Source: Carettochelys insculpta
Taxonomy: Eukaryota; Chordata; Testudines; Carettochelyidae
DNA: 64,000 nt
Assembly (NCBI RefSeq): GCF_033958435.1
Contig: NC_134150.1
Span: forward strand, 35,397,501-35,461,500
Reading direction: 5' to 3'
Within the stretch, counting starts at the first letter, position 1, and every line of letters begins with the position of its first letter. The notes under the pieces are model-generated. The model searched no databases. It saw nothing but the letters and a program-made list of their open reading frames with translations, and was not told the origin of the DNA. Positions 34,188 through 44,545 of the stretch are shown piece after piece. The translations under genes were made by a program, and so were the position numbers.

Positions 34188-34551
34188 GGAGATAAGTATC
34201 GGATTGTTGATACAACAGAGGTGTTCTTGTTTTGCTGTTTAGAATCTGAGATCATATTTCACTGACTGCTCAGGCTGCTCTACCCAGCTGATTGTTCTGA
34301 ATCCTGCTGCAGGGGCTCACTGATCCCTCCCACTCCAAAACACTTTTCTCCTTGAAACCTCACAGACTAGGTAAGACTATTGTCAAGGTTAGCTGGATAG
34401 CTGCAAGGCTGTATGCTTACAACAGAAGGGCAGTGGTTCATGGTGATCTTTTTCAAGTAAGATTCGATTCTTTTCTTTTCGTAAAAGGAAGGAAATCAAA
34501 CAAAGGTGTTTAAATATTAATTTTTTCTCCTTTATCTCCTTCATTTTTTAG

Positions 34552-34595
34552 CACATCAGGAGCTGATCAGTTTGATGAAATTTGAGTTTTAAAAA
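34552..34595 (+). other. PLCG2: PLCG2 exon 2, 5' untranslated part with a 5-codon uORF
   Basis: Exon 2 starts after the AG at 34550-34551, preceded by a long T/C tract. An upstream ATG at 34575 opens a five-codon frame (MKFEF) that stops at TAA 34590-34592, three bases before the main ATG and in the same frame. That stop rules out an N-terminal extension within this exon. Confidence 0.7.
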
Positions 34596-34791
34596 ATGTC
34601 CAGAAAGAGCACAGACTATGGAATGCTGCCGGAGTATGAGAAGAGCCAGATGAAAAGGACTTTGGAGCTGGGAACGGTTATGACAGTGTTCAGTCTTAAG
34701 AAGTTTACTCCAGAAAGACGGACCATCCAAGTCATCATGGAAACCAGGCAGGTGGCCTGGAGCAAGACAGCAGACAAGATTGAAGGTTTCT
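34596..34791 (+). CDS. PLCG2: PLCG2 exon 2: N-terminus of phospholipase C gamma 2
   Basis: Phospholipase C gamma 2 cleaves PIP2 to diacylglycerol and IP3 below immune receptors such as the B-cell receptor, at the plasma membrane. This exon encodes the first 65 residues plus one base of codon 66. Residues 13-26 ([14 protein letters not shown]) and 39-65 (within it [20 protein letters not shown]) match mammalian PLCG2 almost residue for residue as I remember it and fit PLCG1 less well. This is the beginning of the N-terminal PH domain. The first dozen residues are divergent, as usual for this protein. The start is fixed by an in-frame TAA two codons upstream. Reading continues to GGTTTCT and a GTGAGT donor (34792), in phase 1. 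A leucine codon completed by TG from the next exon would match the mammalian FLD junction. Phe37, where I remember Ser in mammals, is the only notable change inside the conserved block. The remaining exons are outside the window. Confidence 0.95.
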
Positions 34792-35013
34792 GTGAGTATT
34801 GGCAAGGCGTGCTACATCTTGGACTTTTAATACAGATAAATGTAATTTGTAAAGGCTCATTTAAATCAGCATTTGACAATTTGCTTTTCACCCAAGAACA
34901 AAAGCTTTAAAATTGCATTCTGTGAGCAATCATGGTTTTCTGTAATATAGACCAAGTATTTCATGTAGTTTGTTAGCCTTCAGCAGGGCTAGCTGCCTAA
35001 TTTATTGATACTA

Positions 35014-35336
35014 TGAGGTGAACCTCTCTAGTCCGGAACTCTCTCATACGGCAGCATTTGTAATCCAGCATGATTTTTGTTAGCTGGACAGCCACTTATC
35101 ATGGGTGTGACAAAGTTATCCATGGTTACATAAAGTTTGTTTCCAGCCACTGGTCCTGGCTTTTGGTGTTTTTTTTGCTGTTATTTAGCTGTTATTTACT
35201 TCAAATGCAAGAGTCCAATAAGCAGTGGAAGTGTTGATAATGCTGCTAGACAGTATTGACCTTCCAGGGTCCAGCAAATTCTCTTGTTTTGCTCCGGTCA
35301 GGTCCCAAGGGTGCTGGCTTAGAGAGGTTCAACATG
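35014..35336. mobile_element. pogo/Tigger-like MITE flanked by TA
   Basis: GAACCTCTCTAGTCCGGAAC at the left and GCTGGCTTAGAGAGGTTCAAC at the right form an inverted repeat, with TA at 35012-35013 and 35337-35338. Interior blocks are shared with 1549-1807. Confidence 0.8.
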
Positions 35337-35339
35337 TAT

Positions 35340-36050
35340 TAGTTTTTCCTTCCTAGAGGCCTTTTCTCAAAGGCTAATGCTTCAGACTGTATACTTGCAA
35401 CCTTATACCTGAGTAAGGGCTAAATTGAATAATTGAAAGTCTTAGGACCAGGCTAGTAAGTACTTATTAAAAAGCAAACACGACAAACTTTAAAACATAC
35501 TGGGGAGAAATTTAACATAAAGTCTTGAGCTTAGAGCTTATTTTTTCCAGAGTGTTGAATTTGGATGAACTTGGGAGGTTGGGCTGGGAAAGCCCTTTCA
35601 CAAACCATGATTGGTTTTCCTTTACCAAAGACTCAATATTTTTATAAATAAATATTTACAGATTACTAGTTTATACTAAAGTCAGCGTCTTAGGTTATTT
35701 TCAATTCAGAGGCGTTTCATTACAAGAAGGGGAAAAATATTCTTAGTAAGAATGGAAAACTGGGATCACTCTTTAATTACAATCTCATTGTAAGGGACAG
35801 AGCTCTGAAATGCAACCCTGCCTGAAATTTTATTAGATGTACAGAAGTCTGTTCCCTTGGTACTAAAACTTTGTTGCCATTGTCTCTGTGGCTAAATTAA
35901 AGTAAAAATAATTTCTGTATGTATGGATCTCTTAGTCTTCAAAAAGAAAATCAAATCACAATTAGTTAAAAAGAATCAGGGAACAAAAATAACACACAAA
36001 ATGAAACTATTCAACAAAAACTACATTGGGATCTGAAAGAAAAGGACAAA
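35340..36050. other. intronic, nothing recognised
   Basis: A/T-rich intron sequence without recognisable repeats or exons. Confidence 0.5.
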
Positions 36051-36734
36051 TTCACAGGAGCATAGGACTGGAAGGAAGGAGCCTTAAGAAGACCTCTAGA
36101 CCAACCTCTTCACTAAGGTAGACTAAGTATACCTAGATCATCCCTGACAGGTGTTTGTGTAACCTGTTCTTATCAAAATCCTTTGAAGCCCGTTCCAGAA
36201 CATAATTCTTCTTATATTTAGAAAGTTGTCCGAATAGTTAACCTCCATCTCTCATGCTGCAAATTAAGATAATTGCTCTTGTCTTACCTTCTGACTTATC
36301 CAATTTGTAACAGCCTTAACATATTTGAGAATTGTTGTCAGATACTGTCTCAGGTCTTCTCTTCTCAAGAATAATCATGTCCAGTTTTTTAATGCTTTCT
36401 ATGTAAATCCTCTCTCGTTTTTGTTGCTGGTCTCTGAACGCTCCAATTTTCCCATATTTTTCCTAAAGGGTGGTGCCCAGAATTGGATGCAGTGCTCATG
36501 CGGAGGCCTCAGTAGTGCTGAATACAGTGGTACAATTACATCCCTAGTCTTATGTAGGACGCTTCTTCTAAATACTGCCCAGAATAACATTAGCTTTTTT
36601 AGCAACCACATCACATTGTTGACTTTTATTCAGTTTGTGATCCTCTATAACCTGCACATCATTTTCAGTTATACTATCCCCTCTTGATGGTCACTCGATA
36701 ACAAGTAGGATGTTTTCTTGTCACCTTCCTATTT

Positions 36735-37790
36735 GTGAATCCATTGATGGCTGATCAGCCCAGTTCTGGAGCTGCAGATCTTATCACAGAAGAGACAGTT
36801 GTTAGTAGCTGTTGGAGTGGTGTGGGGCTGTTTTTGACTTTTCATCTTCTCTGCCTCTGCTTGTCTGCACTGCGGCGGGACCTCTCAAATTGCACCACCC
36901 CCTCATGGATTACCATTCTCCACTGAGGATGGTCTTGGGCAAGGTTCTCCCAGGTGTCGACAGAGATACTGCACTTTTTCATGTGTGTATTCAGCATGTC
37001 CTTATATTGCTTCCATTGCCCCCCCCGCCCCGCCCCGCCCCACCCGCCCAAAGCTCCTCAGTTTCCTCCTATTTGGAGTACAGAATCTGTTTAGGGAGGT
37101 GGTGATCAGACATCCTAACCATGTGACCAGTCCAGTGAAGTTGTTGCTGAATGTTAATGGCTGCAGTGCTTGTCATATTCAGCTGTTCCAGGACACTAGC
37201 GTTTGTGCGCCTATCCTCCAAGATATATTTAAGATTGTCCTGAGGCAGCCTTGGTAATGTTGTTCAAGTGCAGTCAAATGATACTTGTGTATTGTTCAGA
37301 TTGCACATGCATACAGTAGCATTGGAACAACTACTGCACTGTATATAAGGAGCTTTGTCTTGGGACAGATGTCCCACTTCGTGAAGACTCTTTGTCTCAG
37401 GCAGGTGAAAGCAGAGCTTGCACAGCTCGGATGATATTGGATTTCCGCGTCAATGTTGACTTTAGCGGAAAGATGACTGCCAAAGTATGGGAAATGCTCC
37501 ACATTTTCCAACAGTTCTCAACTGACTTCAATAGAAGGTGCATGAGATTCTCAGTGATGAAGGTTGGTGGAGCACCTTGGTCTTTTTGATGTTCAGTGTG
37601 AGGCTGAGATTCTCGTATGCTTCAGTGAAGGTGCTTAAAATGGTCTGAAGGGCTGTGGGAGAAAGAGCAACAACCGTATTTTCATCCGCGTACTGGAGCT
37701 CCGTGATCGAGGTTGTGGAAGTCTTGCTCTTAGCCCTCAGACTCCTGAGATTGAAAAGCTTCCTGTTCAATTATTCCCATTTTGTAGTGG
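36735..37790 (-). pseudogene. LINE reverse transcriptase fragment (palm to C-terminus), minus strand
   Basis: On the minus strand, TTTSITELQYADENTVVALS (about 37700) contains the RT catalytic motif as YADE instead of YADD. It is followed by LTLNIKKTKVLHQP, HFPYFGSHLSAKVNIDAEIQ, TKLLIYSAVVVPMLLYACA (37300-37350) and, after decay, a C-terminal block with WENLAQDHPQWR (about 36950). The order is that of a LINE RT palm and thumb. Several frameshifts separate the blocks, so it is dead. It interrupts the CR1 copy. Confidence 0.75.
37018..37050. repeat. C-rich CCCCG repeat
   Basis: CCCCG/CCCAC units in a row. The minus strand has five or more runs of at least three G's and could form a G-quadruplex. 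Confidence 0.8.
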
Positions 37791-38040
37791 TACACTTGAT
37801 TTTTCCTTACCAAGTGATGTACTTAGTATTTTATTGGATTTCATCTTTCTGATTTCTGACTAATTGTCTAATTTGTAAATGTTCTTTGCATTCTCATTCT
37901 GTGCTTCAAAGTAATAGCAACCCCTCCTATCTTGGTGTCATCCACAGATTTTTAAGCTTGCTTATTCAAGTCATTAATGAAATTTTGACTGGTACCAAAC
38001 TCAAGAGTGACCCTGTGGTACTCCACTAAACACATCCTCC

Positions 38041-38095
38041 CAGCAAAATATTGATTACTATTCTTTTGACAGCAAAATATTGATTACTACTCTTT
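38041..38095 (+). repeat. 29-bp tandem duplication inside the CR1 copy
   Basis: CAGCAAAATATTGATTACTA occurs at 38041 and again at 38070, each followed by a version of CTCTTTTGA/CTCTTTGG. The MITE at 38096 begins immediately after the second unit. Confidence 0.8.
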
Positions 38096-38489
38096 GGCTG
38101 TGTCTACAGATGCCCCTCCCTTTCAGGAGGGGCATGTTAATGAGGCACTTCGGAACAGGTTAATGAGGTGCTGACATGCATATTCAGCACATCATTTGTA
38201 TAATGATGGCCAATCGCCCTTCAAAAATGCTGCTTTTGAAACACAGACTGGCTGTATCTTATTCACAATTCGTATTGTGAATAAGGGAATTTCAAAGTGT
38301 GGGCTGTAGTTCGAAGTGCCCACATCTATACAGTCAGTCTGTGTTTTGAAAGCAGCACTTTCAAAGTGCACCTAACTGACATTATGCAAATGAGGCACTG
38401 AATATGCCTGTTAGCACCTCATTCTTCTGTTGTGAAGTGCCTCATTAACATGCCCCTTCCAAAAGGGAGGGGCATGTGTAGACACGGCC
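38096..38489. mobile_element. palindromic PIF/Harbinger-type MITE inserted in CR1
   Basis: GGCTGTGTCTACAGATGCCC and GGGCATGTGTAGACACGGCC are the ends. Almost the whole 394 bp folds back, for example GGGGCATGTTAATGAGGCAC with GTGCCTCATTAACATGCCCC. The CR1 text reads ACTCTTT before and GAGTATG after, so a 3-bp duplication (TTT/ATT) is likely. Confidence 0.8.
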
Positions 38490-38530
38490 ATTGAGTATGA
38501 TATTCCAAACCCTTATCTACCTGTTTTATG

Positions 38531-38870
38531 CAGTAAACTCTTTCATATCCAGCATTCTATTGTCCGGACTTCACAAATAACTGGCATTTTAACCACTACT
38601 AAATTTTAGTTAAGTTTTCCATAAGTACAGTATAGTGAAAGTAAATACAAATAAATACAGCAAATACAGTATACATTTACAGAAATACACAATACTGCTG
38701 TTGGTAAATAAAGTACTCTGCATATGCTTTTATTTGTTTCTTAATATCGAATCCTGTTTTTCTTTAACGTCATGCTAATGTTATTGCTTGGTATACCTCT
38801 ATTATCCAGAATATTTGAATATCCAGCAACATCCCAGTCTTGGGGATGACAGATTTGAAAGAGTTTATTG
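38531..38870. mobile_element. pogo/Tigger-like MITE inserted in CR1
   Basis: CAGTAAACTCTTTCATATCC and GATTTGAAAGAGTTTATTG are the ends, with TA following (38871-38872); the left TA is mutated. The interior is collinear with 8483-8813. Confidence 0.8.
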
Positions 38871-39607
38871 TAGTAATTTCATCTAGACCTGTTTCCATAA
38901 TGGTTTTTTATGAGAATGTCATTTGGTGTTCTGTCAAAAGTCTTACTAAACTCAAGCTGTATCATGTCTACTGTCCCTTTCATCCACTAGGTCAGTAACC
39001 CTATGAAAGAAGGAAATCGTGTTGGTTTGGTACAAAATATTGTTGACAGTGCCATGCTGGCTACTACTTATACCCGTCTTTCTTTAGATGGTTATAATTG
39101 TTTTAGTAATTTGTTCCAGTATCTTTTCAGTATTTCAGTTTGTCTGCCTGGTCCATAATGCCAGAAGTCCTCCTTGTTTTCCTTCTTAAAGGTACCTACT
39201 GTGTTTACCTTTCTCCAGTCTTCTGAAACTTCATGTATCTTCCGTGAATTCAGGAAAATAATTGCTAATGGTTCTAAGATTGCGTCATCTGCTTTCTGAA
39301 CTATACTAGGATGAAGTTCATAAAGCCCCTTATCTAAACAGACTTTAACATCTTATGTCCCTAAATTGCTTGCATTCCTTACTCCTTGTTAGTGTTGACT
39401 GTATTGCATATCTGGTGACTTATTAACTGTTTTAGTACAGTCTGAAGCAAGATAAGCATTGGATATCATAATTTTTTAGCTTTCTTTTGCCACTAAGTAC
39501 AGAAGCAGTATTTCCTTCATATTTCTATTGCTCCTAAGGTAGGAAGTAAATTTGAAGTACTCCAGTAGCTTGGTGTTATGGATCACTACTAATATTTTCT
39601 CATTAAA

Positions 39608-40185
39608 CACTCGTCCCTCGTTTAAATGAGTACTTTATGAGTACTCGCTAAAATGAGGGACACGTACTTACCTTTGTTCACTAGATAAGTGAACTCTCCA
39701 CTGCTAATACAAGCTTTACCTCTCTCCCAATGGCTCCAGACTGACCACGCCCTGCCCCTCCAGCTCTGCAGTCCCAACGCGCCGCAGCCTGATCCCTTGC
39801 GCTGGCTCCGCAGACCCAACCTGCTGCAGTCTGACATGCCCCCCTGCCTGCCCGCCCCACAGATCCAACCCGCCGCAGCCTTAATGCCCCCCCATCCACC
39901 CCACGGATCCAACCCGCCACCAGGATTTAACCCTCCCTCCTGCTCATGGCCCCAAACTGCCCCCATCCTTTAACCCTCCCCAACCCCTCCTCCCCCAACC
40001 CAAGGTTCACTTACCTTTCAAAAGCAATGCCGTATGCTTCCACTCCTTTGCTGTGTTAGGAGCACTAGGAACCAATGAGAGACTTTTACATGTATTTTAA
40101 TGGTAATTTAGTGTCCTTCTCAAGAGTTTTCGCCTGTGAGCAGAAAGTTTGGAACCAATTGTGTTGGTATAGCGAGGGATGAGTG
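39608..40185. mobile_element. pogo/Tigger-like DNA transposon, reversed relative to 18355-20303
   Basis: Right end GCGAGGGATGAGTG with TA after it; left end CACTCGTCCCTCGTTTAAAT. Sub-terminal CATGTATTTTAATGGTAATT and GAGTTTTCGCCTGTGAGCAG are the reverse complement of the copy at 18.35 kb. The interior 39720-39975 is a C-rich tandem array. Confidence 0.7.
39770..39975. repeat. C-rich imperfect tandem array inside the pogo-like element
   Basis: Repeats of the form CAACSCGCCGCAGCCT and CCCCACAGATCCAACCCGCC occur at roughly 35-45 bp intervals. It is comparable, on the opposite strand, with the G-rich minisatellite at 18935-19105. Confidence 0.55.
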
Positions 40186-40352
40186 TATCACGTAAGTCCC
40201 TTATGCCTTGATTATGCAGTGGAGTCTCTCTGGTTGGTACAGCTGACTTCAGTGGGATTCTGAACTGATGGATCTAAATTTCCAGGGTTAGGGACGTAAT
40301 CTGAAATTTACAGGTTTGTGTAATTTTCCCCTGGCCCTCTCTCTGAACCCAA

Positions 40353-40354
<2 letters not shown>

Positions 40355-40387
<33 letters not shown>
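40355..40387 (+). repeat. (TG)n microsatellite
   Basis: About 16 uninterrupted TG dinucleotides. Confidence 0.95.
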
Positions 40388-40388
<1 letters not shown>

Positions 40389-40420
40389 ACAGCAGAATAT
40401 CAGCAAGTAATTTCAGTGTA

Positions 40421-41060
40421 TTGCAGGGGTGGGGAAACCCATGGTCCAGATCTGGATGGTGGCTTCTCTGGATCTGAAGCCCGAGGCTTGAGGCTCCCAT
40501 CCATAGCATCCAGCCCATGGCGGGGTTGGAGGGTTTGGAGCCCTGAACTTTGTGGGCCGGATCAGGCAAACAGGGGCTGGATCCAGACTGTGGGCTTGGC
40601 CACGGGGGCAGGAAGTGACTCTAGGCTCCAATGCCTCTTGCTGCTGTTTTCCCAGTAGGGGGAAGGGGAGGAGAGCAGCAGTGGTCTCGGCAGTTTGCCT
40701 GTAAGCTTCATACTGCTGCTTTGATGGGCTGGAATTCTGACCAAGCAGAGCAACAGAGAGTGTTGCCTGTGAGTAGAGGGAGGCCAGAGCAGAGCCATGG
40801 GCATCCAGGGGAGTGAGTGGGTAAGCTGCACCCCTGTCACACAGATCCTGTGTCACCCAGCCGCTCCTGTGCCTCCTAACCATCCAGATCCCCAGTTCCA
40901 CCCCTTCCTGCACCCTGACTTAAATTCTTCACACCCGTCCCTTCGTTTTCTTCCTGTGCCTGTATATGAAAGATGTTCTTTGCTCTCTGTTGTAGTGGTA
41001 AGTATACTTTTATATGACCCATCCTTATTCTTTCAAAAAAGAAACTGAAGATGGACAGGG
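40421..41060. mobile_element. hAT-like element, left end only clear
   Basis: CAGGGGTGGGGAAACCCATG at 40421-40440 is a hAT-type terminus with the usual GGTCCAGATCTGGATGG-like text after it. GC-rich interior to about 40960. I could not fix the right end or an 8-bp duplication. Frames inside are low-complexity. Confidence 0.45.
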
Positions 41061-41571
41061 ATGCTATTGTGTATTTTAGGCCCGGAAAGTGAGGTTTAAT
41101 TATATAACTAAAAAATAAAATTGAAAGCATTTTTCCCTGCAAAGTTGTAAATTTTAGCACTACTAGTATTATGATAACACTAACAAGCCAGAAAATGAGT
41201 GGCTATAAACAAGCAAACTGACAAGTTCAGCTTCATCATCAATTTGAAGCGTCAGGTATATAGCAGTAAAAAATAATTATAAATTGTAAAATGTAATTTT
41301 GCACAATTAAAAGAAGATATTATGAATAAAACAGGTAAGGAAACACTTTCTTAACATCTGAGATTTTTGGAACCTCTTTCACCACTCTGTTACTCTAGTT
41401 GCTAGTATGACAGCTATGTTTTGGCAATATAAAATGGTGTATTGTCCTGATGATGAAAGATGTTTGGTGAAGTTTATGAAATATGTGCAAAGTACCTCAA
41501 GATTTGTGGATGAAAGGAATTGTACTGTGGGGGGAGCTGGTAGCACTACCCTTTAAGATTACTTGTTACTA

Positions 41572-41842
41572 GGGATGTTAGTGGTTAACTGGTTAACCTC
41601 ATCCTCAACGGATAAAGCTTACTGGTTACAGGTAAGCTGCGAGCAGGGCCTCTCCAGGCTGGCCAGGGCAGTCCTGTTCTGCAGTGTCTGGGGTGTCTCT
41701 GTCTGTGAAGGGGGTCTGCTCCATCTGGGCTGGAGTGGCCCCATGGACACCCTTCCCCTGTTTAATTGGTTAACTGGTTAAACTTAAAGTTTAAACGTTT
41801 AACTGGTTAACCAATTAAATGGGATTTTATACAAGACCCTGT
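41572..41842. mobile_element. nonautonomous DNA transposon with GTTAACTGGTTAAC termini
   Basis: Left TAGTGGTTAACTGGTTAACC and right TTTAACTGGTTAACCAATTA are palindromic and mirror one another. The right end AATTAAATGGGATTTTAT matches the reversed left end of 30850-31300. Confidence 0.6.
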
Positions 41843-42770
41843 TTTTAGCTGCCTATAACTTAGCCAAACTTTAAAAGTCTGGGCTGAAACTTTCCAGTGC
41901 TGGGTGTGTGTGTCAGGCTTATTTATCTACTTGTTTTTACACCCAAGAGTGAAGCTATATACATTGTTTTGCCCATTTTAAATTCTGGTGACTTTTTTTT
42001 TCTTTTTGAGTAGCTGGCAAGTCTCCATACTCGGGAGCAAGGACTTAAAATTCAACAGAGTGGCTCTTGTGTCTGGGATGTGCCTTTTGCCATCTCTTTA
42101 AAAATCCACTTAAGTTTGGCCATGACAGTTCACACACGTTCAGCAGAGATGACTTAGATTTTAACATCTAAATTCCTCAAAGAGTCTGTGCCCAGTGAGC
42201 ATGCTCCAGCACAGGACTGAACAGAACCTGACTTGCAATTGCAGTTCTGGGCTGCTGAGGGCTGTCCTGGGTCTGGGCCCTTGAACTGAGATGAAGGAGC
42301 CTGTATTTCTTGTGCTCTCAGTGACCTCCCTAGGGGCTTAGGCAACATGAAGGGAGAAACTGCTTGATTCACATGAAGAGGGGACAAGTGCAGGTGAAAC
42401 GTACTGGAAAAGGGACCCTGGGAGTGGGGCAGAAACAGGTACTAGAGACTGATAGCAGGTAGGGAAGAAGGAAACTGGGATTGGGAAGGTAGGGTAGTCT
42501 GGGATTAATTTGGGAAAGAAACTGGAACTAGGAGCCAGGAAGGTGAGTATGCTGGGAGGTAGAGAGGTGGATGAAAGACTGAGATGAATAATATGTGATT
42601 GTGCAAAGACTGAATCATGGTGCATATGCAGAAGGGACATTTTCCTAACTTCTGAGGAGTTGGATTTGCAACCCTCTGTTAGTGTAGGTGGGGATGTGTA
42701 ATAGCAACCCTTGTTGTTTTATATTGCTCTTTTCGTTCATAAAGGTGTGACAGAGCAATTTGCAAAGGTG
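41843..42770. other. intronic, nothing recognised
   Basis: Only a short poly-T near 41992-42001. A minus-strand frame at 42338-42640 has no recognisable domain. Confidence 0.45.
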
Positions 42771-43560
42771 GATGAGCAACATTCTCTCCATTTCACGTTT
42801 GGGAAAACTGAGGCACAGAGAAGAAGCCTGGAGCAGTGGTTTTCGACCAGTGTGCCGTGAAACTTCATCGCTCCCTTCCCCTCACCCCCCATGGTGGCTC
42901 TTTGCGGAACCCTCATGAATTGAAATGCTGTCTCCACAGGACTCCCTTGGTGCCAGGAGGCAGCTGAAATGCTGCTTCCTGGCCTGCATGGGCTGGCAGA
43001 GAGCCCACCCCACTCCCTGCTGTGACAAGGGTGAGGGAGGCGGGGTGGGAGCTTATTGGTGCTGGGACACAGTTTAAATGCTGTGTCCTGGCTCCAACGG
43101 GCTGGCAGGGAGGGGAGCTGTTTTCAGTGGTTTCTCATTTACTCCACATCACGAGCATGGCATTGAGCAGATTTTGAAAATGTGGCTGTGCTCACTGTCT
43201 AAGACGGTGGTGAATTCTGTGGTGAATTTGAAACATTAATGCATTTGATCCTAGTTTAGCTTGTTGTACGCACTGCTATGTTACAAACTTCTCTAGTAAG
43301 GCTATAGCCATCATAAATGTAAGTAAACGTGACGTTTATGAGAAATCAGTTCATCTGAAAAAAGTGGGTGTGCTGTGAAATTTTGTCTCATTGAAGTCTG
43401 CCGTGTTATGGAAAAAGTTGGGAACCACTGGCCTAGAGACTTGCTTATGGACACAGAGAATCAGTAACAGATTTGGGAATATAATTCATGAGTCCTGATT
43501 CTTAGTTCTGTGATTTTATCCTTGTGACCATGCTGCTTCTTGCCTTGTAAGTGCAAATAC
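42771..43560 (-). mobile_element. MIR SINE, minus strand, split by a hAT insertion
   Basis: CATTTCACGTTTGGGAAAAC and TGAGGCACAGAGAAGAAGCC lie before the insertion; ACTTGCTTATGGACACAGAG, AGATTTGGGAATATAATTCA and GACCATGCTGCTTCTTGCC lie after it. Joined, they read as one reverse-complemented MIR. Confidence 0.8.
42834..43430. mobile_element. hAT-like DNA transposon (597 bp) with 8-bp duplication
   Basis: Ends CAGTGGTTTTCGACC and GTTGGGAACCACTG form inverted repeats. Flanks GCCTGGAG (42826-42833) and GCCTAGAG (43431-43438) are an 8-bp target duplication with one mismatch. The interior has text such as AAATTTTGTCTCATTG and no transposase frame. Confidence 0.85.
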
Positions 43561-44480
43561 TAAGGTAATACCACCTCACAGTTAACAGTCCAGTTTTGAG
43601 AATATAAAGTGTTCCTAGGCATGAAAATACAAAAGATTCCATTGCAAAATACTATTTTGCAGAATCATTTCTTTAGGACGTGCAGTAGCATACATTAATG
43701 ACAAATCACAGCTAATTTGTTTAAATTAAAGTCACCGTAACTTTGGGTCACAGCGCTGCTGCTTAAGAGGAAGGAAACGAGTTTTTGAAATTAAAGTGTT
43801 TTTTTTTTTTTTTTGTTTCTTTTCCTTTTTTGAGAAATATGAGCCTGGGCTTTCATTTTGCTGAGGCTGTAGAAGTGGTTTATGAATCTAAAGTTTATGT
43901 AGTACAGTGGTTAAAAATCAGTGTAACTGAAAAAGGCTACCCAAAAGAATTACAACTTTTATTTCTACAGAGCTATAATGTAGACGATCAAGCTTGCTGT
44001 GGTCGGAAAAAAATGAAAGTCCCTGTCCCAATGTCTAAATATAAAATAGAGAAAATATTCAGATACAAATTGTTATGGGACATTTTAATGATCAAGAAAA
44101 TGAATCCTTAGTATGCTTACACAGTTGAAAAAAAGTCATGTACAAATTGAAGTGAAACTGAAGTTTCATTTAAAAAGGATTTTTTTAAATAAACTTTAAT
44201 AATTGTCAGTGTCAGGCAGCATATTACTGTATAATTCTCCTTAATTAATATTCCCATGCAGCCTTAATTTCCCTCCATCCCACGTCTTTCAGTGTACGAG
44301 ATGGATCTGCTTTAACGATGAATCAGATTTGTGTAGTGAAGGACTCTGTTGTCTGTTGAACATCAGCATCTTCATGTCTGCATGTTGTTAAAGGTTGTGT
44401 CCTAATGCGTACTCACAGAGGGACCAGGTTAAGGTTGCAAGGGCAGCATTCATTTTGGCCTTTTCTGTCTTGTAAACTTT
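43561..44480. other. intronic, no gene; poly-T tract 43799-43815
   Basis: The open frame at 43785-44111 starts in the poly-T tract and resembles no known protein. AT-rich sequence otherwise. Confidence 0.45.
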
Positions 44481-44545
44481 TACAGTAGAACCTTAGAGTT
44501 ACAAACACCTCAGAAATGGTGGCATTCATAACTATGAAATGTTCA

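Larger units (their letters stand above)
27698..34551 (+). other. PLCG2: PLCG2 intron 1 (about 6.9 kb)
   Basis: Bounded by the GTGAGC donor at 27698 and the acceptor ATCTCCTTCATTTTTTAG ending at 34551. Contents are a MIR, two DNA-transposon copies, a Harbinger-like left end and otherwise unremarkable A/T-rich sequence (28050-28560, 28800-30850, 31300-32860, 33110-33640). A purine-rich segment at 30090-30440 opens a minus-strand frame of 94 codons with no clear family. Confidence 0.55.
36055..39600 (-). mobile_element. long CR1 LINE copy, minus strand, broken by nested insertions
   Basis: It begins at its 3' end (GGACTGGAAGGAAGGAGCC, CATCCCTGACAGGTG) and continues through ORF2 text such as GGTGCCCAGAATTGGATGCA (36469), CTTGGTGTCATCCACAGATT (37931), AATTTCATCTAGACCTG (38876), TGTCAAAAGTCTTACTAAAC (38933), TTTGTTCCAGTATCTTTTCA (39110) and AATTGCTAATGGTTCTAAGA (39261), in consistent order. 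It is interrupted by a LINE RT piece (about 36735-37790), a palindromic MITE (38096-38489) and a Tigger-like MITE (38531-38870). The CR1 text resumes after each. Confidence 0.85.

Noticed and set aside
36842..37051. Glycine-rich minus-strand frame beginning MGGWGGAGRGG
   Set aside because: The glycine-rich start is the translated CCCCG repeat; the remainder is the tail of the LINE RT fragment.
43785..44111. 108-residue plus-strand frame ending in LLWDILMIKKMNP, vaguely like the next PLCG2 exon (DIMEIKEI)
   Set aside because: No acceptor at the right place, a stop follows directly, and the rest of the frame does not match the PH domain.
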